DNA of 64,000 bases from Bacteroidales bacterium (GTDB lineage: Bacteria; Bacteroidota; Bacteroidia; Bacteroidales; Tenuifilaceae). Below the pieces are notes generated by a model. It was not told the DNA's origin. It saw only the letters and a program-made list of their open reading frames with translations, and did no database searches. Location of the stretch: the NCBI GenBank assembly GCA_016931855.1, contig JAFGDZ010000081.1, forward strand, positions 62,001 to 126,000. Direction: 5' to 3'. A program made the position numbers and the translations under genes. Shown piece by piece: positions 35,778 through 45,067 of the stretch (within the stretch, counting starts at the first letter, position 1; each line of letters starts with the position of its first letter).

Positions 35778-36248
35778 TTAATAGGTGTAGTAGTCGGTTG
35801 ATTCGTTCTTTTTGTGCGTGTGAGGGTCAACATCAATAAGGTTTATATCTGTTGCCGATATTCTGTCGCAACGCATAAGCCTATCGGTAGTAGAAAGGAA
35901 GGCCTTAATGCCGCCATAGGTGTGAAACAGGTGTTTCCCATACTCGGAGCAGCTGGGGTGGTAAAGGCACTGCGCCGATATTTGCGGCGATATAAATTTC
36001 TGATAGCCATACATAAATGGGCCTAGTAGCGCATTTGCCAGCGGCTTTCCTTTGCCAAACCCAAAGGTTACTTTGCGCTCGGCAAATTCGGGATTAGGGT
36101 TATTGGTGTCGGCAATTAGAGCTAGGTCGCTTGTGCCAAGTGAGTTTTGGCTACGCGCTTCGTTCGTAAAGAGTAGGAGAAACGCTAAGGCAATAGCTGC
36201 GCTTAGCGTAAACGGCAAGCGCTGGCTACTTTTTAACAACCTTTGCAT
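35778..36248 (-). CDS. yidD: YidD-family membrane protein, extended form
   Basis: YidD proteins help membrane-protein insertion with YidC, by a poorly understood route. The core domain is visible in FMYGYQKFISPQISAQCLYH and PSCSEYGKHLFHTYGG, including the conserved Cys. At 156 residues it is nearly twice the usual 70-90: it has an N-terminal signal or membrane segment (FTLSAAIALAFLLLFTNEA) and about 50 extra residues. Most bacteria have yidD beside rpmH-rnpA-yidC; here it lies between a LolA-like gene (23-bp overlap) and two paralogous membrane proteins. Confidence 0.88.
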   Translation of the reverse strand: MQRLLKSSQRLPFTLSAAIALAFLLLFTNEARSQNSLGTSDLALIADTNNPNPEFAERKVTFGFGKGKPLANALLGPFMYGYQKFISPQISAQCLYHPSCSEYGKHLFHTYGGIKAFLSTTDRLMRCDRISATDINLIDVDPHTHKKNESTDYYTY

Positions 36249-36939
36249 TGGTAGGTATTTTAAAGTCTAGGAAACTGCGGTTAACCTGATTTCCCATAAC
36301 AATGTTGGTGTAATCCTTACGGCTAATAATTGAATCGTTTTTGGCAACATAGGCAAACTCGGTTACCCGTGTAGGAACAACAACTCCGCCAATGGTTTTG
36401 TAGTTACTGTAAAAGGTCTTGTTGCTTACCTCATTCTTATCGTTATAGTAGGCCAAGTAAATGGGTACATAGTTCTCAAGCACAAGCTCAGCCTCAACAA
36501 TTTGTGGTTGAAGGTTTACGGGGGCCTTCCATCGGGTTATGGTTAGGTTCCCCTCAAAGCGGCTGCTAATTAGATCGAAACCAACCGATTTTAGTCCCAC
36601 GTCAGATGAGGTTCCCTGCGATATAAAGAAGTAGAATACATCGGTGTTAGCCGAGAAAAAATCGTTTTGGTTAAGTATAACCTGGTTGGTTTCGGGATAG
36701 TATGCCCTTACCTCTCCCGTTTCGTTTACAAGCATGTAGAAATTAGAGGGATACGTATAACAAGCCACCATTCGCCGTTCGGCTATGGAGTAGTAAACAT
36801 TCGCCTTTACGTTTACCAATTTCCCTTTATGCGCCTTTTGTATTGTTAAGCTTGCCGATATGGGGTCGTTTTGTGCCAATGCCAAGTTGCTTCCCAAAAT
36901 AATGAGTATAGCAGTGCTTAGTAGGAGTACTTTTCTCAT
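36226..36939 (-). CDS. LolA-like periplasmic protein
   Basis: A 237-residue exported protein: signal peptide VLLLSTAILIILGSNLALAQ, then a beta-rich domain with SASLTIQKAHKGKLVNVKAN, VRAYYPETNQVILN and the C-terminal VPTRVTEFAYV, which look like the half-barrel of LolA/LolB-type outer-membrane lipoprotein carriers. The match is by general pattern, not by a single decisive motif. The start is set at the ATG at 36939, at the signal peptide; a TTG 11 codons upstream is less likely. It is the first gene of the four-gene minus-strand operon. Confidence 0.65.
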   Translation of the reverse strand: MRKVLLLSTAILIILGSNLALAQNDPISASLTIQKAHKGKLVNVKANVYYSIAERRMVACYTYPSNFYMLVNETGEVRAYYPETNQVILNQNDFFSANTDVFYFFISQGTSSDVGLKSVGFDLISSRFEGNLTITRWKAPVNLQPQIVEAELVLENYVPIYLAYYNDKNEVSNKTFYSNYKTIGGVVVPTRVTEFAYVAKNDSIISRKDYTNIVMGNQVNRSFLDFKIPTNAKVVKK

Positions 36940-37499
36940 GTAACCAGTCAATTTTAAGAACAAAGATTGCAATTTTTCTCAAATTATTTAGCGTAATGCA
37001 CCCATATGCAGCTTTTAGACCATAATTATGCGGTGCTGACACAAAAAAACCCGGCTAGAGTTTAGGCTAGTCCGGGTTTAGGGTTTAAGCAGGCTGAGTT
37101 TTAGTTTAACTAAAACATGCGTATTACAGTACAGTTGTGCTAGCGTATATAGGTTTAGGTCTAGGTTGTTGCAAGGGATTAAGATTGGGGGATGCTTATC
37201 CCTTTTGCTAGCCAATACATTAAGAACTGTAACCTTTGGTTTATACTCGTTTATTCATTAGTTGGGAAAAAACAGTATAAAACTCAAGCCATACACATAC
37301 TAGATGTCATTTTATGCCGAAAGGTTGCGTGAGGTTGATAACTTTTTTTTGATATTTATTGTTATGCCCTTATATACAAGTGTTTGCGTAATATCTTTTC
37401 TCCAGTACCTACGCAGCGTATTTGCTCGTTTACCAGTCGTTTACTGAGCATATAGTAAAAGTGCTTTTGCATAATAGGCTAATTCAAATACCCAAAATC
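36940..37499. other. 560-bp divergent spacer with an orphan terminator and a palindrome
   Basis: Between the divergent LolA-like and DUF5694-like genes. It contains a hairpin with arms AAACCCGG (37048-37055) and CCGGGTTT (37072-37079) whose T-run is on the minus strand, and a perfect-arm palindrome GTTTTAGTT-T-AACTAAAAC at 37098-37116. No open reading frame of substance and no tRNA were seen. Confidence 0.7.
37042..37080 (-). terminator. Orphan minus-strand terminator
   Basis: Stem CCGGGTTT/AAACCCGG with an inner CTAG pairing, followed on the minus strand by TTTTTTT. No gene lies upstream of it on that strand within 400 bp. Confidence 0.7.
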
Positions 37500-38339
37500 A
37501 TGAAAAGATATACCCTGCTGTTCCTATCCATTTTACTTGTGAATGCATTACTTGCTCAGGTTGATACGGCCGCCCGCACTAAAGTTATGACCCTAGGTGT
37601 TTTCCATTTTGCCTACAACAACCTCGATGTGGTTAAAACGGCAAAGGAAGACCAGGTCTCAGTTCTCGATGAGCCTTACCAATCGGAAATTATAGCCATA
37701 GCAAGGGCTATAGAGGAGTTTAAGCCAACAATTATTGCCATAGAGGTACAGCAGCCGAAGCAAAGGGTAATGGACTCTTTGTACCAATCGTATGTTGTAG
37801 GGAATCATGCCCTAAAGAGGAGCGAGGTGCAGCAGCTGGGCTTTAGAATAGGGAAAAGCGTAGGCATTCCCACCCTGTATTGTGTTGATGATTGGGGAGC
37901 GCATTACCCAAACGTAATGGCGCTATTTACCGACAGCCTGCGTGCCGATAGGTTCACCAGCTTTCAGCTGGCATCCCATAAAGCAACAAGGGCACCTCGC
38001 ATAGGTAGCATAATTGGGGAATTGGAAAAGCGTAATAATCCGGTGGCAGTACAGGAGAGCCTTGCTGGTTACCTACAGGGTATCTTTTTGTATGAGGAGA
38101 AGCCGGGCGATTATGTAGGTGTCGATTTTCAATCGGGACGATGGTTTAATCGTAACCTGCGGATATTCAGGAACGTTCAGCGTATTCCCAAAAGTAGCAA
38201 CGATAGGGTGCTGCTCATTATTGGTGCCGACCATATAAATCTTTTGAATTATTTTTTTGATGTATCGCATGAGTTTGAGCTCGTTTCGCCAATGCCCTAT
38301 CTAAACAGGGCGCAGGAGATCATCAAAAGCAATCGCTAG
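37500..38339 (+). CDS. DUF5694-like exported protein
   Basis: A 279-residue protein with a signal peptide (YTLLFLSILLVNALLAQ) and a domain that begins VMTLGVFHFAYNNLDVVKTA, followed by PTIIAIEVQQPKQRVMDSLY and LLIIGADHINLLNYFF. The GxFHF, IEVQ and GADH motifs resemble DUF5694 and more distantly the TraB/GTPB erythromycin-esterase-type families, with conserved His, Glu and Asp-His that could form a catalytic site. The start is at the Met before the signal peptide; the 26 codons open upstream are not coding-like. Function unknown. Confidence 0.72.
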   Translation: MKRYTLLFLSILLVNALLAQVDTAARTKVMTLGVFHFAYNNLDVVKTAKEDQVSVLDEPYQSEIIAIARAIEEFKPTIIAIEVQQPKQRVMDSLYQSYVVGNHALKRSEVQQLGFRIGKSVGIPTLYCVDDWGAHYPNVMALFTDSLRADRFTSFQLASHKATRAPRIGSIIGELEKRNNPVAVQESLAGYLQGIFLYEEKPGDYVGVDFQSGRWFNRNLRIFRNVQRIPKSSNDRVLLIIGADHINLLNYFFDVSHEFELVSPMPYLNRAQEIIKSNR

Positions 38340-38406
38340 CAGCGGTATTTGTGAAGGTGTGAATAAATCCTTTTAGCATCAGAGTTCTCATTCTCGCTAA
38401 CTTTAC

Positions 38407-38414
38407 TATATTTG
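38407..38414 (+). promoter_or_regulatory. -7 promoter element of the second ECF sigma operon
   Basis: TATATTTG fits TAnnTTTG. It lies directly against the GTG at 38416, so transcription would begin inside that codon. Confidence 0.55.
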
Positions 38415-38439
38415 GGTGAATCGTAAAAAGTATTCGTAC

Positions 38440-38985
38440 GTGGAGGTATCTATTGATTTCTTGGATAGATTAATGAACGAGGAGCGCACCGCTCAGCACT
38501 CCCTTTACAGAATGTTCTCGTCCAGAATGTTTGGTATCTGCCTTAGGTATGCACCTAACCCCGATGTAGCCAAGGATATTCTTCAGGATGGTTTTGTAAA
38601 GGTGTTTACCTCCATTCACTCGTTTCGCTCCCAGGGTTCCTTTGAGGGATGGATGCGCAGAATAATGGTAAACACTGCCCTTGAGTACCATCGCCAGTAC
38701 TCCTACAGTAAGGAGGTTACCCTTGATGTTGCCGAGGGGATAGATGGTGGCAGCCACGAAACGGAGCACGATTACACCTTCTTTTTAGACGTTGTAGCAA
38801 AACTTCCAGATCAGTATCGGCTTGTGTTTAACTTGTATGCCATTGAGGGGTATTCGCATAAGGAGATTGCAGCTATGCTTAGTATAACGGAGTCAACTAG
38901 TAAGTCCAACTTTTCTAGAGCCCGCTCCCTTTTGCGAAAAGAGCTTGAACGCTTGAACGTTTATAGCTATGATGAACTTTTATGA
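38440..38985 (+). CDS. ECF-type RNA polymerase sigma factor
   Basis: A group IV sigma factor of about 181 residues. Region 2 has YRMFSSRMFGICLRYAPNPD and ILQDGFVKVFTSIHSF; region 4 has GYSHKEIAAMLSITESTSKS. The reading frame is open to a GTG at 38416, but a -7 box ends at 38414, which would put that codon at the transcription start; the GTG at 38440 or the ATG at 38473 are therefore preferred. Downstream, by a 17-bp overlap, is a membrane protein that likely acts as its anti-sigma partner. The signal is unknown. Confidence 0.9.
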   Translation: MEVSIDFLDRLMNEERTAQHSLYRMFSSRMFGICLRYAPNPDVAKDILQDGFVKVFTSIHSFRSQGSFEGWMRRIMVNTALEYHRQYSYSKEVTLDVAEGIDGGSHETEHDYTFFLDVVAKLPDQYRLVFNLYAIEGYSHKEIAAMLSITESTSKSNFSRARSLLRKELERLNVYSYDELL

Positions 38986-40228
38986 GCCTATAGAGAACCC
39001 TGAAGATAAAGTTATTGCTTCTTTATCTGCATTAGAGGTAAAGCCTCCAATGTTGGTGTGGCGCAATATTAGCTCCAGTTTGGACTCTAAGCGGCATAAA
39101 AAGCTGGCAAAGGGCGTTACCCTTGCCGCTGCCGCTGCTGTTAGCGCCATTGTGGGTATTGGTAGCATGTTACTTGCCGGTGCCGATTTACGGGTTGACA
39201 GCAGACCTCTGGAAATGGCACGCCTCAGCAGCAGCGAGCTGCCACATGTGCAGCTTAATGCAAATACAGCCTCGTTACCTAAGCCCCAAACAACCTATAG
39301 CGCACCGGTTACCAGTCAAATAGTACCCAATACGGCTACCTCTAATAGTGTAGGTAATAAGGCAATTGAGCCCCAGCCCCTTAGAATGGCGCTTTTGGAA
39401 AGCCGGCTACCAAAGGGAACCATAGCCCATAAACCCTTTCCATCCTTTTTGGTTAATGAGGTTAAGCTACCTGCTACGCAGGAGAAGCGGGCGCTGGCTC
39501 CTGTAAAGAATCCATGGCGCTTATCCTTTTCTGGAGCTCCCGTTTACGCATTCCATTCCGATGGTGCGTTTAATCAGTTTAAAACAGATAATGAGGCGGG
39601 GATCTGGTCCTGGGGATTCGATTTGCTTGTTGGCTACCAAACCCGTAAAGGGTTCTCATTGCATACAGGTATAGCCATTAGTCCCATAGGACAGCATGTT
39701 GGCGACGTGTTTTTGGTTGACCCTAACTACGGAACAGTTAAGGTTAAGAACTATAAAGGGGCAAGTACCAGTTTGGGGTATGTAACCCTTAGCAACACAC
39801 AGCAACGCCTGTTCGATTATCCCGACATGGTAAAGGTGTCGGCCGAATCATTAAAAAAATCATCTGTTAATCTAGTTGCGGTGCAACAAACGCTATCGTA
39901 CCTTGAAATTCCTGTGTTAGTTGCAAAATCGTTTGAGGGTAAGTACGGCAGCTTCTTCTTGCGCACGGGTATGTCGGTGGGCGTGCTTATTGGGAACAAA
40001 GCCGAGGTTTTTGGTGCGAATAATAGCCTAAATGGGAAAACCGTTGGCATTAATTACTATAGCTACTCCTGGATAGGCTCGTTAGGATTTGCCATTCCCG
40101 TTTACGGAAAGGTGAATTTGCTGGTTGAGCCCACATTCAAACTTTGGCTTGTACCCGTTAATGCTCCTCTGGGTGTAAGCTACCCCTTCTCAACAACAGT
40201 TAAAGCAGGTATTCTTATTCCGTTTTAA
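38969..40228 (+). CDS. Membrane protein: anti-sigma-like N-terminus, one helix, C-terminal barrel-like domain
   Basis: A 419-residue protein in three parts. Residues 1-45 are cytoplasmic-type with EVKPPMLVWRNISSSLDSK, matching the PPxxVWxxI motif seen before single-pass proteins that follow ECF genes in Bacteroidota. Residues 48-70 are a transmembrane helix (VTLAAAAAVSAIVGIGSMLL). After a Pro/Ser/Thr-rich linker of about 110 residues comes a 230-residue beta-rich part (SFSGAPVYAFHSDGAF, GYQTRKGFSLHTGIAISPIG, ending TTVKAGILIPF) resembling PorT-type barrels. The sigma gene overlaps it by 17 bp. An anti-sigma role is inferred from position and the N-terminus. Confidence 0.75.
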   Translation: MMNFYEPIENPEDKVIASLSALEVKPPMLVWRNISSSLDSKRHKKLAKGVTLAAAAAVSAIVGIGSMLLAGADLRVDSRPLEMARLSSSELPHVQLNANTASLPKPQTTYSAPVTSQIVPNTATSNSVGNKAIEPQPLRMALLESRLPKGTIAHKPFPSFLVNEVKLPATQEKRALAPVKNPWRLSFSGAPVYAFHSDGAFNQFKTDNEAGIWSWGFDLLVGYQTRKGFSLHTGIAISPIGQHVGDVFLVDPNYGTVKVKNYKGASTSLGYVTLSNTQQRLFDYPDMVKVSAESLKKSSVNLVAVQQTLSYLEIPVLVAKSFEGKYGSFFLRTGMSVGVLIGNKAEVFGANNSLNGKTVGINYYSYSWIGSLGFAIPVYGKVNLLVEPTFKLWLVPVNAPLGVSYPFSTTVKAGILIPF

Positions 40229-40320
40229 GCGGCATTGGTAATGCCAATTGCAGGTTTACCTAGTTGGGTGGTTGTAATGTTTAGCGCCCACATTCACCTC
40301 TTATCCCCAGTAATTTTTAC

Positions 40321-40328
40321 TAACTTTG
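40321..40328 (+). promoter_or_regulatory. -7 promoter element upstream of the lytic transglycosylase gene
   Basis: TAACTTTG fits TAnnTTTG; predicted leader about 130 nt. Confidence 0.5.
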
Positions 40329-40460
40329 CGCCGCATTTTGCCAAGCCATTACCCTTTGTATTTTGAGAATACCGTATGCGTAAATACTTGCGTACTGTAG
40401 AACATTATGCAAAGGACTGTGTTTTGCAAGTAGTTCTCAGCTACCATTAAAGCCGTTTGT

Positions 40461-41429
40461 ATGAATTGCCCAGTAAATTTCAGGAAGCATTTTTTTGCAT
40501 TCCTCTCCGTTGTAAGTTTTGTTGTAGTAGTACTTGCCGTTATCTTTTTACCTTGGCGCGGAGGATGCGCCAGCTCCTCGAATCAGGCGTACATTAGCCC
40601 CGATTCCTCGGCATTTATTCCAGGTGTGTACCAGGTGCCCATTCCCGAAAAAATAACCTTTGCCGGAGAAGAGGTGCCGCTTCACTACTTTGATGTGAGG
40701 GAGAGCCTGGATCGGGAGCTGCAGGTTAATACCTTTTGGCACTCACAAACGGTGCTTCTGTTTAAGCGGGCAAACAGGTATTTCCCCGTTATTGAGGCCA
40801 TACTAAAGGAGAACGGAATCCCCGCCGACTTTAAATACCTTGCTGTTGCCGAGAGCGCGCTTACGCAAGCCGTTTCCCCATCGCAAGCCGTGGGTTTTTG
40901 GCAAATACTTGAAGGTACGGGCAAGGAGCTGGGGCTGGAAATAAACAAGGAGGTTGATGAGCGGTACCACATCGAAAAATCGACTCATGCCGCTTGTATG
41001 TTCCTAAAAAAGAGCTACGCACAGTATGGCAACTGGACTATGGCTGCGGCATCGTACAACTTTGGTCGCAACGGCATTGCGCGTCAAATGGATAGGCAAA
41101 TGAGCGATAGCTACTACGATATGGTTTTAGGCGAAGAAACAGGGCGCTACGTTTTTAGGATACTCGCTCTTAAGGCAATTTTTGAAAACCCTAACGCTTA
41201 CGGATTCTTTCTAAATAAGACCGACCTGTATCCAGAGCTTCGCTTTAAAGAGGTTAGCGTTGATAGCTCCATTACTAGCATTGCGCAGTTTGCTGGTAGG
41301 TTTGATACTAACTATAAAATTATTAAGATACTAAACCCCTGGCTGCGCGATAATTTCCTGAGCAATAAGACCAAAAAAACGTATCAGATTAAAATTCCCA
41401 AAAAGAATTTCCGCGAGGTAGAGCAGTAG
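40461..41429 (+). CDS. SLT-type lytic transglycosylase (MltD-like)
   Basis: Cleaves the glycan strand of peptidoglycan to 1,6-anhydroMurNAc ends. The 322-residue protein has an N-terminal membrane anchor or signal (FFAFLSVVSFVVVVLAVIFL) and a catalytic SLT domain with the Glu in YLAVAESALTQAVSPSQAVG, then GFWQILEGTGKELGL and AAASYNFGRNGIARQM. It ends in a basic segment YQIKIPKKNFREVEQ; the LysM domains of MltD are absent, though the last 60 residues resemble a degenerate LysM-like tail. It precedes uvrA by 70 bp in the same direction. Confidence 0.9.
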   Translation: MNCPVNFRKHFFAFLSVVSFVVVVLAVIFLPWRGGCASSSNQAYISPDSSAFIPGVYQVPIPEKITFAGEEVPLHYFDVRESLDRELQVNTFWHSQTVLLFKRANRYFPVIEAILKENGIPADFKYLAVAESALTQAVSPSQAVGFWQILEGTGKELGLEINKEVDERYHIEKSTHAACMFLKKSYAQYGNWTMAAASYNFGRNGIARQMDRQMSDSYYDMVLGEETGRYVFRILALKAIFENPNAYGFFLNKTDLYPELRFKEVSVDSSITSIAQFAGRFDTNYKIIKILNPWLRDNFLSNKTKKTYQIKIPKKNFREVEQ

Positions 41430-41499
41430 GTTTTACTCTCAAGTATTTTTTTCACTGCATATAGCCAACGGGTTAGAACAGATAAACAAAACAACAGCA

Positions 41500-44358
41500 A
41501 TGAGCGTTCAAAAGGGCGAAGCCACCGAAATAGATGTACTTGGAGCAAGGGTTCATAACCTTAAAGATGTAGATGTTTCCATTCCTCGCAACAAGCTAAC
41601 CGTTATTACGGGGCTTAGCGGTAGCGGAAAATCATCGTTGGCTTTCGATACCATTTTTGCCGAAGGGCAAAGGCGCTACATAGAAACCATGTCGGCATAC
41701 GCCCGCCAGTTCTTAGGCACAATGGAGCGCCCCGATGTGGACAAGATAACCGGACTTAGCCCCGTTATCTCCATCGAGCAAAAAACAACAAACCGTAATC
41801 CCCGCTCAACGGTGGGTACCATAACCGAGATCTACGACTTTCTACGTTTGCTGTACGCCCGCGCTGGAATAGCCTACTCATCGGCCACAGGGGAGGAGAT
41901 GGTGCGCTATACCGACGACCAAATTGTGAACCTTATTCTCGATACGTTTAACGGCAAAAAAACGGCCGTACTAGCACCTGTTGTACGCGGGCGAAAAGGG
42001 CACTACAAGGAGCTCTTTGAGCAGCTACGCCGTAAGGGGTACCTGCACGTTAGGGTCGATGGTGAGGTTATGGAGATGCGCCCAGGCATGAAGCTCGATA
42101 GGTACAAAATTCACCAAATTGAGCTTATGGTGGATAAGCTAAAGGTGGAGGACGAAACCCGTAAGCGCTTGTCCGACTCGGTGCTAACGGCTATGACCCA
42201 AGGCAAGGGAACCATTGTGGTGCTCGATATGGAGACCAACGACTCCCGTTACTTTAGCCGCCACTTAATGTGCCCATCAACAGGATTATCGTACGATGAG
42301 CCAGCGCCTTACACCTTCTCGTTTAACTCACCACAGGGCGCTTGTCCCCGTTGTAACGGCTTGGGAACGGTGAGCGAGGCCGACCTTTCGCGCATTATCC
42401 CCGATCCAAAAATCAGCATAAAAAAAGGGGGCATTGAGCCCTTGGGGTCATATAGGAATGCTTTAATATTCTGGCAGCTAGAAGCAATAGCAGGGAAGTA
42501 CGGCTTTAGCCTTGCCGATCCTATTGCCGATATTCCAGAGGAGGCTCTTAACGTTATTCTGTACGGCTCAACAGAGCAGTTTAAGCTAAAGCACGAGTCC
42601 ATTGGGCTGTCATCGTCGTACTTCCTATCCTTTGAGGGGGTTGTGAGCTACGTGCAGAACCACCAAAGCGAGGATTTGAGCGGAAAGGGGCAGCGCTGGG
42701 CCGACCAGTTTGTGCGTCAGGTTACCTGCCCTTCGTGCTGTGGGGCTCGCTTAAAGGAGGAATCGCTATTTTTTAGGATTGATGGGAAAAGCATTGCCCA
42801 AGTTGCCTCTATGGATATTGTGAGCCTTGCCCAGTGGTTAACTGGTGTTGAGGATAGGCTAACCAAGCGCCAGCGCGCCATTGCTACGGAGATTCTTAAG
42901 GAAATTCGTGAGCGGGTGGGCTTCCTTCTCGATGTTGGGTTATCGTACCTCTCCCTAAACCGTGCGGCCGCATCGCTGTCGGGTGGCGAGAGCCAGCGCA
43001 TTCGCTTAGCCACACAAATTGGCTCAAAGCTGGTTAATGTGCTTTACATCCTGGATGAGCCTAGCATTGGCCTTCATCAGCGCGATAATGTTAGGCTAAT
43101 AGAATCGCTAAAATCGCTTCGCGATACGGGCAACTCTGTTATTGTTGTTGAGCACGACGAGGAGATGATTCTTGCTGCCGATTATGTGGTTGACATGGGG
43201 CCTAAAGCTGGGCGACTGGGGGGGAAGGTTGTGGCCAGTGGTACCCCTCAGGAAATAGCTAAGTCCGACTCGCTAACCGCACAGTACCTAAGCGGCCGGC
43301 TGCAAATCCCTACGCCCAAATCGCGTCGTCAGGGTAATGGACTATTTATAAAGGTGATTGATGCGGCTGGGAATAACCTCAAAAACGTTTCTGTCGATTT
43401 CCCGTTGGGTAAGTTTATTTGCATAACAGGCGTATCGGGTAGCGGAAAATCTACTCTGATTAATGAAACGTTGCACCCAGCAATAGCCCAAAAGTTTTAC
43501 CGCGCAATGCAGGAGCCCTTAGCGCACGAGCGTATTGAGGGGCTGGAGCATATCGATAAGGTTATTGAGGTGGACCAATCGCCGCTTGGCCGCACACCGC
43601 GCTCAAACCCATCAACCTACACAGGCGTTTTTACCGATATCCGGAAGCTGTTTGAGCTAACCCCCGAGGCCAAAATCAGGGGCTACAAATCGGGGCGATT
43701 CTCCTTTAACGTTAAGGGCGGACGCTGCGAAACCTGCAAGGGTGCTGGTGTGCAAACCATTGAGATGAACTTCCTTCCCGATGTGTACGTTAAGTGCCGC
43801 GACTGCAACGGTCAGCGCTACAACCGCGAAACTCTTGAGGTAAAGTATAAGGGTAAAAATATTAGTCAGGTGCTTGATTTAACAATAAACCAGGCAGTTG
43901 AGTTCTTTGAGAACATTCCCAATATCTACCAAAAAATTAAAACGTTACAAGATGTTGGTCTAGGTTACATTACTCTAGGACAGCCATCTACAACCCTCTC
44001 AGGGGGCGAGAGCCAGCGCGTTAAGCTTGCCGCCGAACTGGCAAAGCGCGATACTGGTAAAACCCTTTACATTCTGGACGAGCCTACAACAGGGTTGCAC
44101 TTTGACGATGTTAGGGTGCTTCTAGATGTGCTTAACCGCCTAGTTGACAAGGGGAATACGGTTATTGTAATAGAGCATAACATGGATGTAATTAAGGTTG
44201 CCGACCATATTATTGATCTTGGCCCAGAGGGTGGCGCTGGAGGCGGAAAGCTTATTTGCACAGGCACCCCTGAGGAGATTATGAACGTGGAGGGAAGCTA
44301 CACCGCAACCTATCTTAAACGCCACCTAGAAACTACTGGGCAGCTAAGAATGCAGTAG
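41500..44358 (+). CDS. uvrA: Excinuclease ABC subunit A
   Basis: DNA-damage recognition ATPase of nucleotide excision repair. The 952-residue protein has both ABC ATPase modules: Walker [17 protein letters not shown] and [16 protein letters not shown], and signatures [13 protein letters not shown] and [15 protein letters not shown]. Zinc modules are [12 protein letters not shown] and [13 protein letters not shown] ... [10 protein letters not shown]. In the first zinc module the usual CxxC pair is CPSTGLSY (about residue 255), so one cysteine is Thr while [10 protein letters not shown] is intact; this looks like the form common in Bacteroidota. Full length. Confidence 0.97.
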   Translation: MSVQKGEATEIDVLGARVHNLKDVDVSIPRNKLTVITGLSGSGKSSLAFDTIFAEGQRRYIETMSAYARQFLGTMERPDVDKITGLSPVISIEQKTTNRNPRSTVGTITEIYDFLRLLYARAGIAYSSATGEEMVRYTDDQIVNLILDTFNGKKTAVLAPVVRGRKGHYKELFEQLRRKGYLHVRVDGEVMEMRPGMKLDRYKIHQIELMVDKLKVEDETRKRLSDSVLTAMTQGKGTIVVLDMETNDSRYFSRHLMCPSTGLSYDEPAPYTFSFNSPQGACPRCNGLGTVSEADLSRIIPDPKISIKKGGIEPLGSYRNALIFWQLEAIAGKYGFSLADPIADIPEEALNVILYGSTEQFKLKHESIGLSSSYFLSFEGVVSYVQNHQSEDLSGKGQRWADQFVRQVTCPSCCGARLKEESLFFRIDGKSIAQVASMDIVSLAQWLTGVEDRLTKRQRAIATEILKEIRERVGFLLDVGLSYLSLNRAAASLSGGESQRIRLATQIGSKLVNVLYILDEPSIGLHQRDNVRLIESLKSLRDTGNSVIVVEHDEEMILAADYVVDMGPKAGRLGGKVVASGTPQEIAKSDSLTAQYLSGRLQIPTPKSRRQGNGLFIKVIDAAGNNLKNVSVDFPLGKFICITGVSGSGKSTLINETLHPAIAQKFYRAMQEPLAHERIEGLEHIDKVIEVDQSPLGRTPRSNPSTYTGVFTDIRKLFELTPEAKIRGYKSGRFSFNVKGGRCETCKGAGVQTIEMNFLPDVYVKCRDCNGQRYNRETLEVKYKGKNISQVLDLTINQAVEFFENIPNIYQKIKTLQDVGLGYITLGQPSTTLSGGESQRVKLAAELAKRDTGKTLYILDEPTTGLHFDDVRVLLDVLNRLVDKGNTVIVIEHNMDVIKVADHIIDLGPEGGAGGGKLICTGTPEEIMNVEGSYTATYLKRHLETTGQLRMQ

Positions 44359-44720
44359 TTGAGGAAGTTGAGGAAGATGATGAAGTTGAGGAAGATAAGG
44401 AAGTTGATGAAGATAAGGAAGATAAGGGAGTTGAGGAAGTTAGAGGAATAAATGGTGTCATCGGAAGATATCGGGAGTCAACGGAAGTTCTCGGAATTCT
44501 GTAACTGGTAACTAGTAACTTGTCACTATTTAGAGGAATAGAAGGGAATCAACGGAAGAAATCGGGAGCCAACGGAAGTCCTCAGAATTCTGTAACTAGT
44601 AACTTGTCACTAAAAGGAGTCAACGGAATTGGCAATTTGTAATCTGCAACACTTAAACCTGTGTAAATCCGTAGCATTCGTCTAATCCGTGTTCCCCATC
44701 TAATTCGTGTTCCTATCAAT
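44359..44720. repeat. Intergenic short-word repeat region (second copy type)
   Basis: The 382-bp gap after uvrA starts with GA-rich units of the type GAGGAAGTT/GAGGAAGAT (44359-44447), then TCGGAA/CAACGGAAGT words, two chains GTAACTAGTAACTTGTCACT at 44506-44526 and 44592-44611, and a segment AATCCGTAGCATTCGTCTAATCCGTGTTC that parallels 21854-21881. It shares word order with 21655-22045. No gene was recognised. Confidence 0.8.
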
Positions 44721-44740
44721 AAATTTAACCCAAAAAAACA

Positions 44741-44998
44741 ATGGAAATAAAACTAGTAATTAACGGTTCCAGCGGCTCTTTTAGAGCTATTGTTGATAAT
44801 GTTGAGGCTGGTTTTATAAGCTTCGCATTGCGCCCTAACGCCAAAATTATACTGGAGCACACAGAGGTTTTCCCTGAGTTCTCGGGTAAAGGAATTGCCA
44901 AAAAATTAGTACTTTCAGCAGTTCGCTACGCTAAGGAGAACAACCTAGCTGTTGAACCCATTTGCGAGTACGCCCAAAAGGTTCTCGCAAGTATGTAG
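44741..44998 (+). CDS. Small GNAT-family N-acetyltransferase (YjdJ/COG2388 type)
   Basis: An 85-residue protein made of a minimal GNAT fold: IISFALRPNAKIILEHTEV-like strands, the acetyl-CoA loop FPEFSGKGIAKKLVLSAVRYA, and VEPICEYAQKVLASM at the C-terminus with the conserved Cys/Tyr pair of the family. Substrate unknown. It lies just after the intergenic repeat region, with 69 bp to the nucleoside kinase gene. Confidence 0.88.
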   Translation: MEIKLVINGSSGSFRAIVDNVEAGFISFALRPNAKIILEHTEVFPEFSGKGIAKKLVLSAVRYAKENNLAVEPICEYAQKVLASM

Positions 44999-45067
44999 TG
45001 CTAGTTCATAACCTCTTGATGTTGTTAGGACTACAAAATATAAATAACCGAATAGCTGACGATATTT

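Noticed and set aside
37080-37420. 6S RNA or tmRNA candidate
   Set aside because: No long closing helix and no tmRNA-like tRNA ends could be found by eye; only the orphan terminator supports a transcript.
44359-44720. Coding sequence for an acidic/charged repeat protein (GAGGAAGTT repeats)
   Set aside because: Stop codons interrupt all frames after short stretches, and the same words occur in other spacers.
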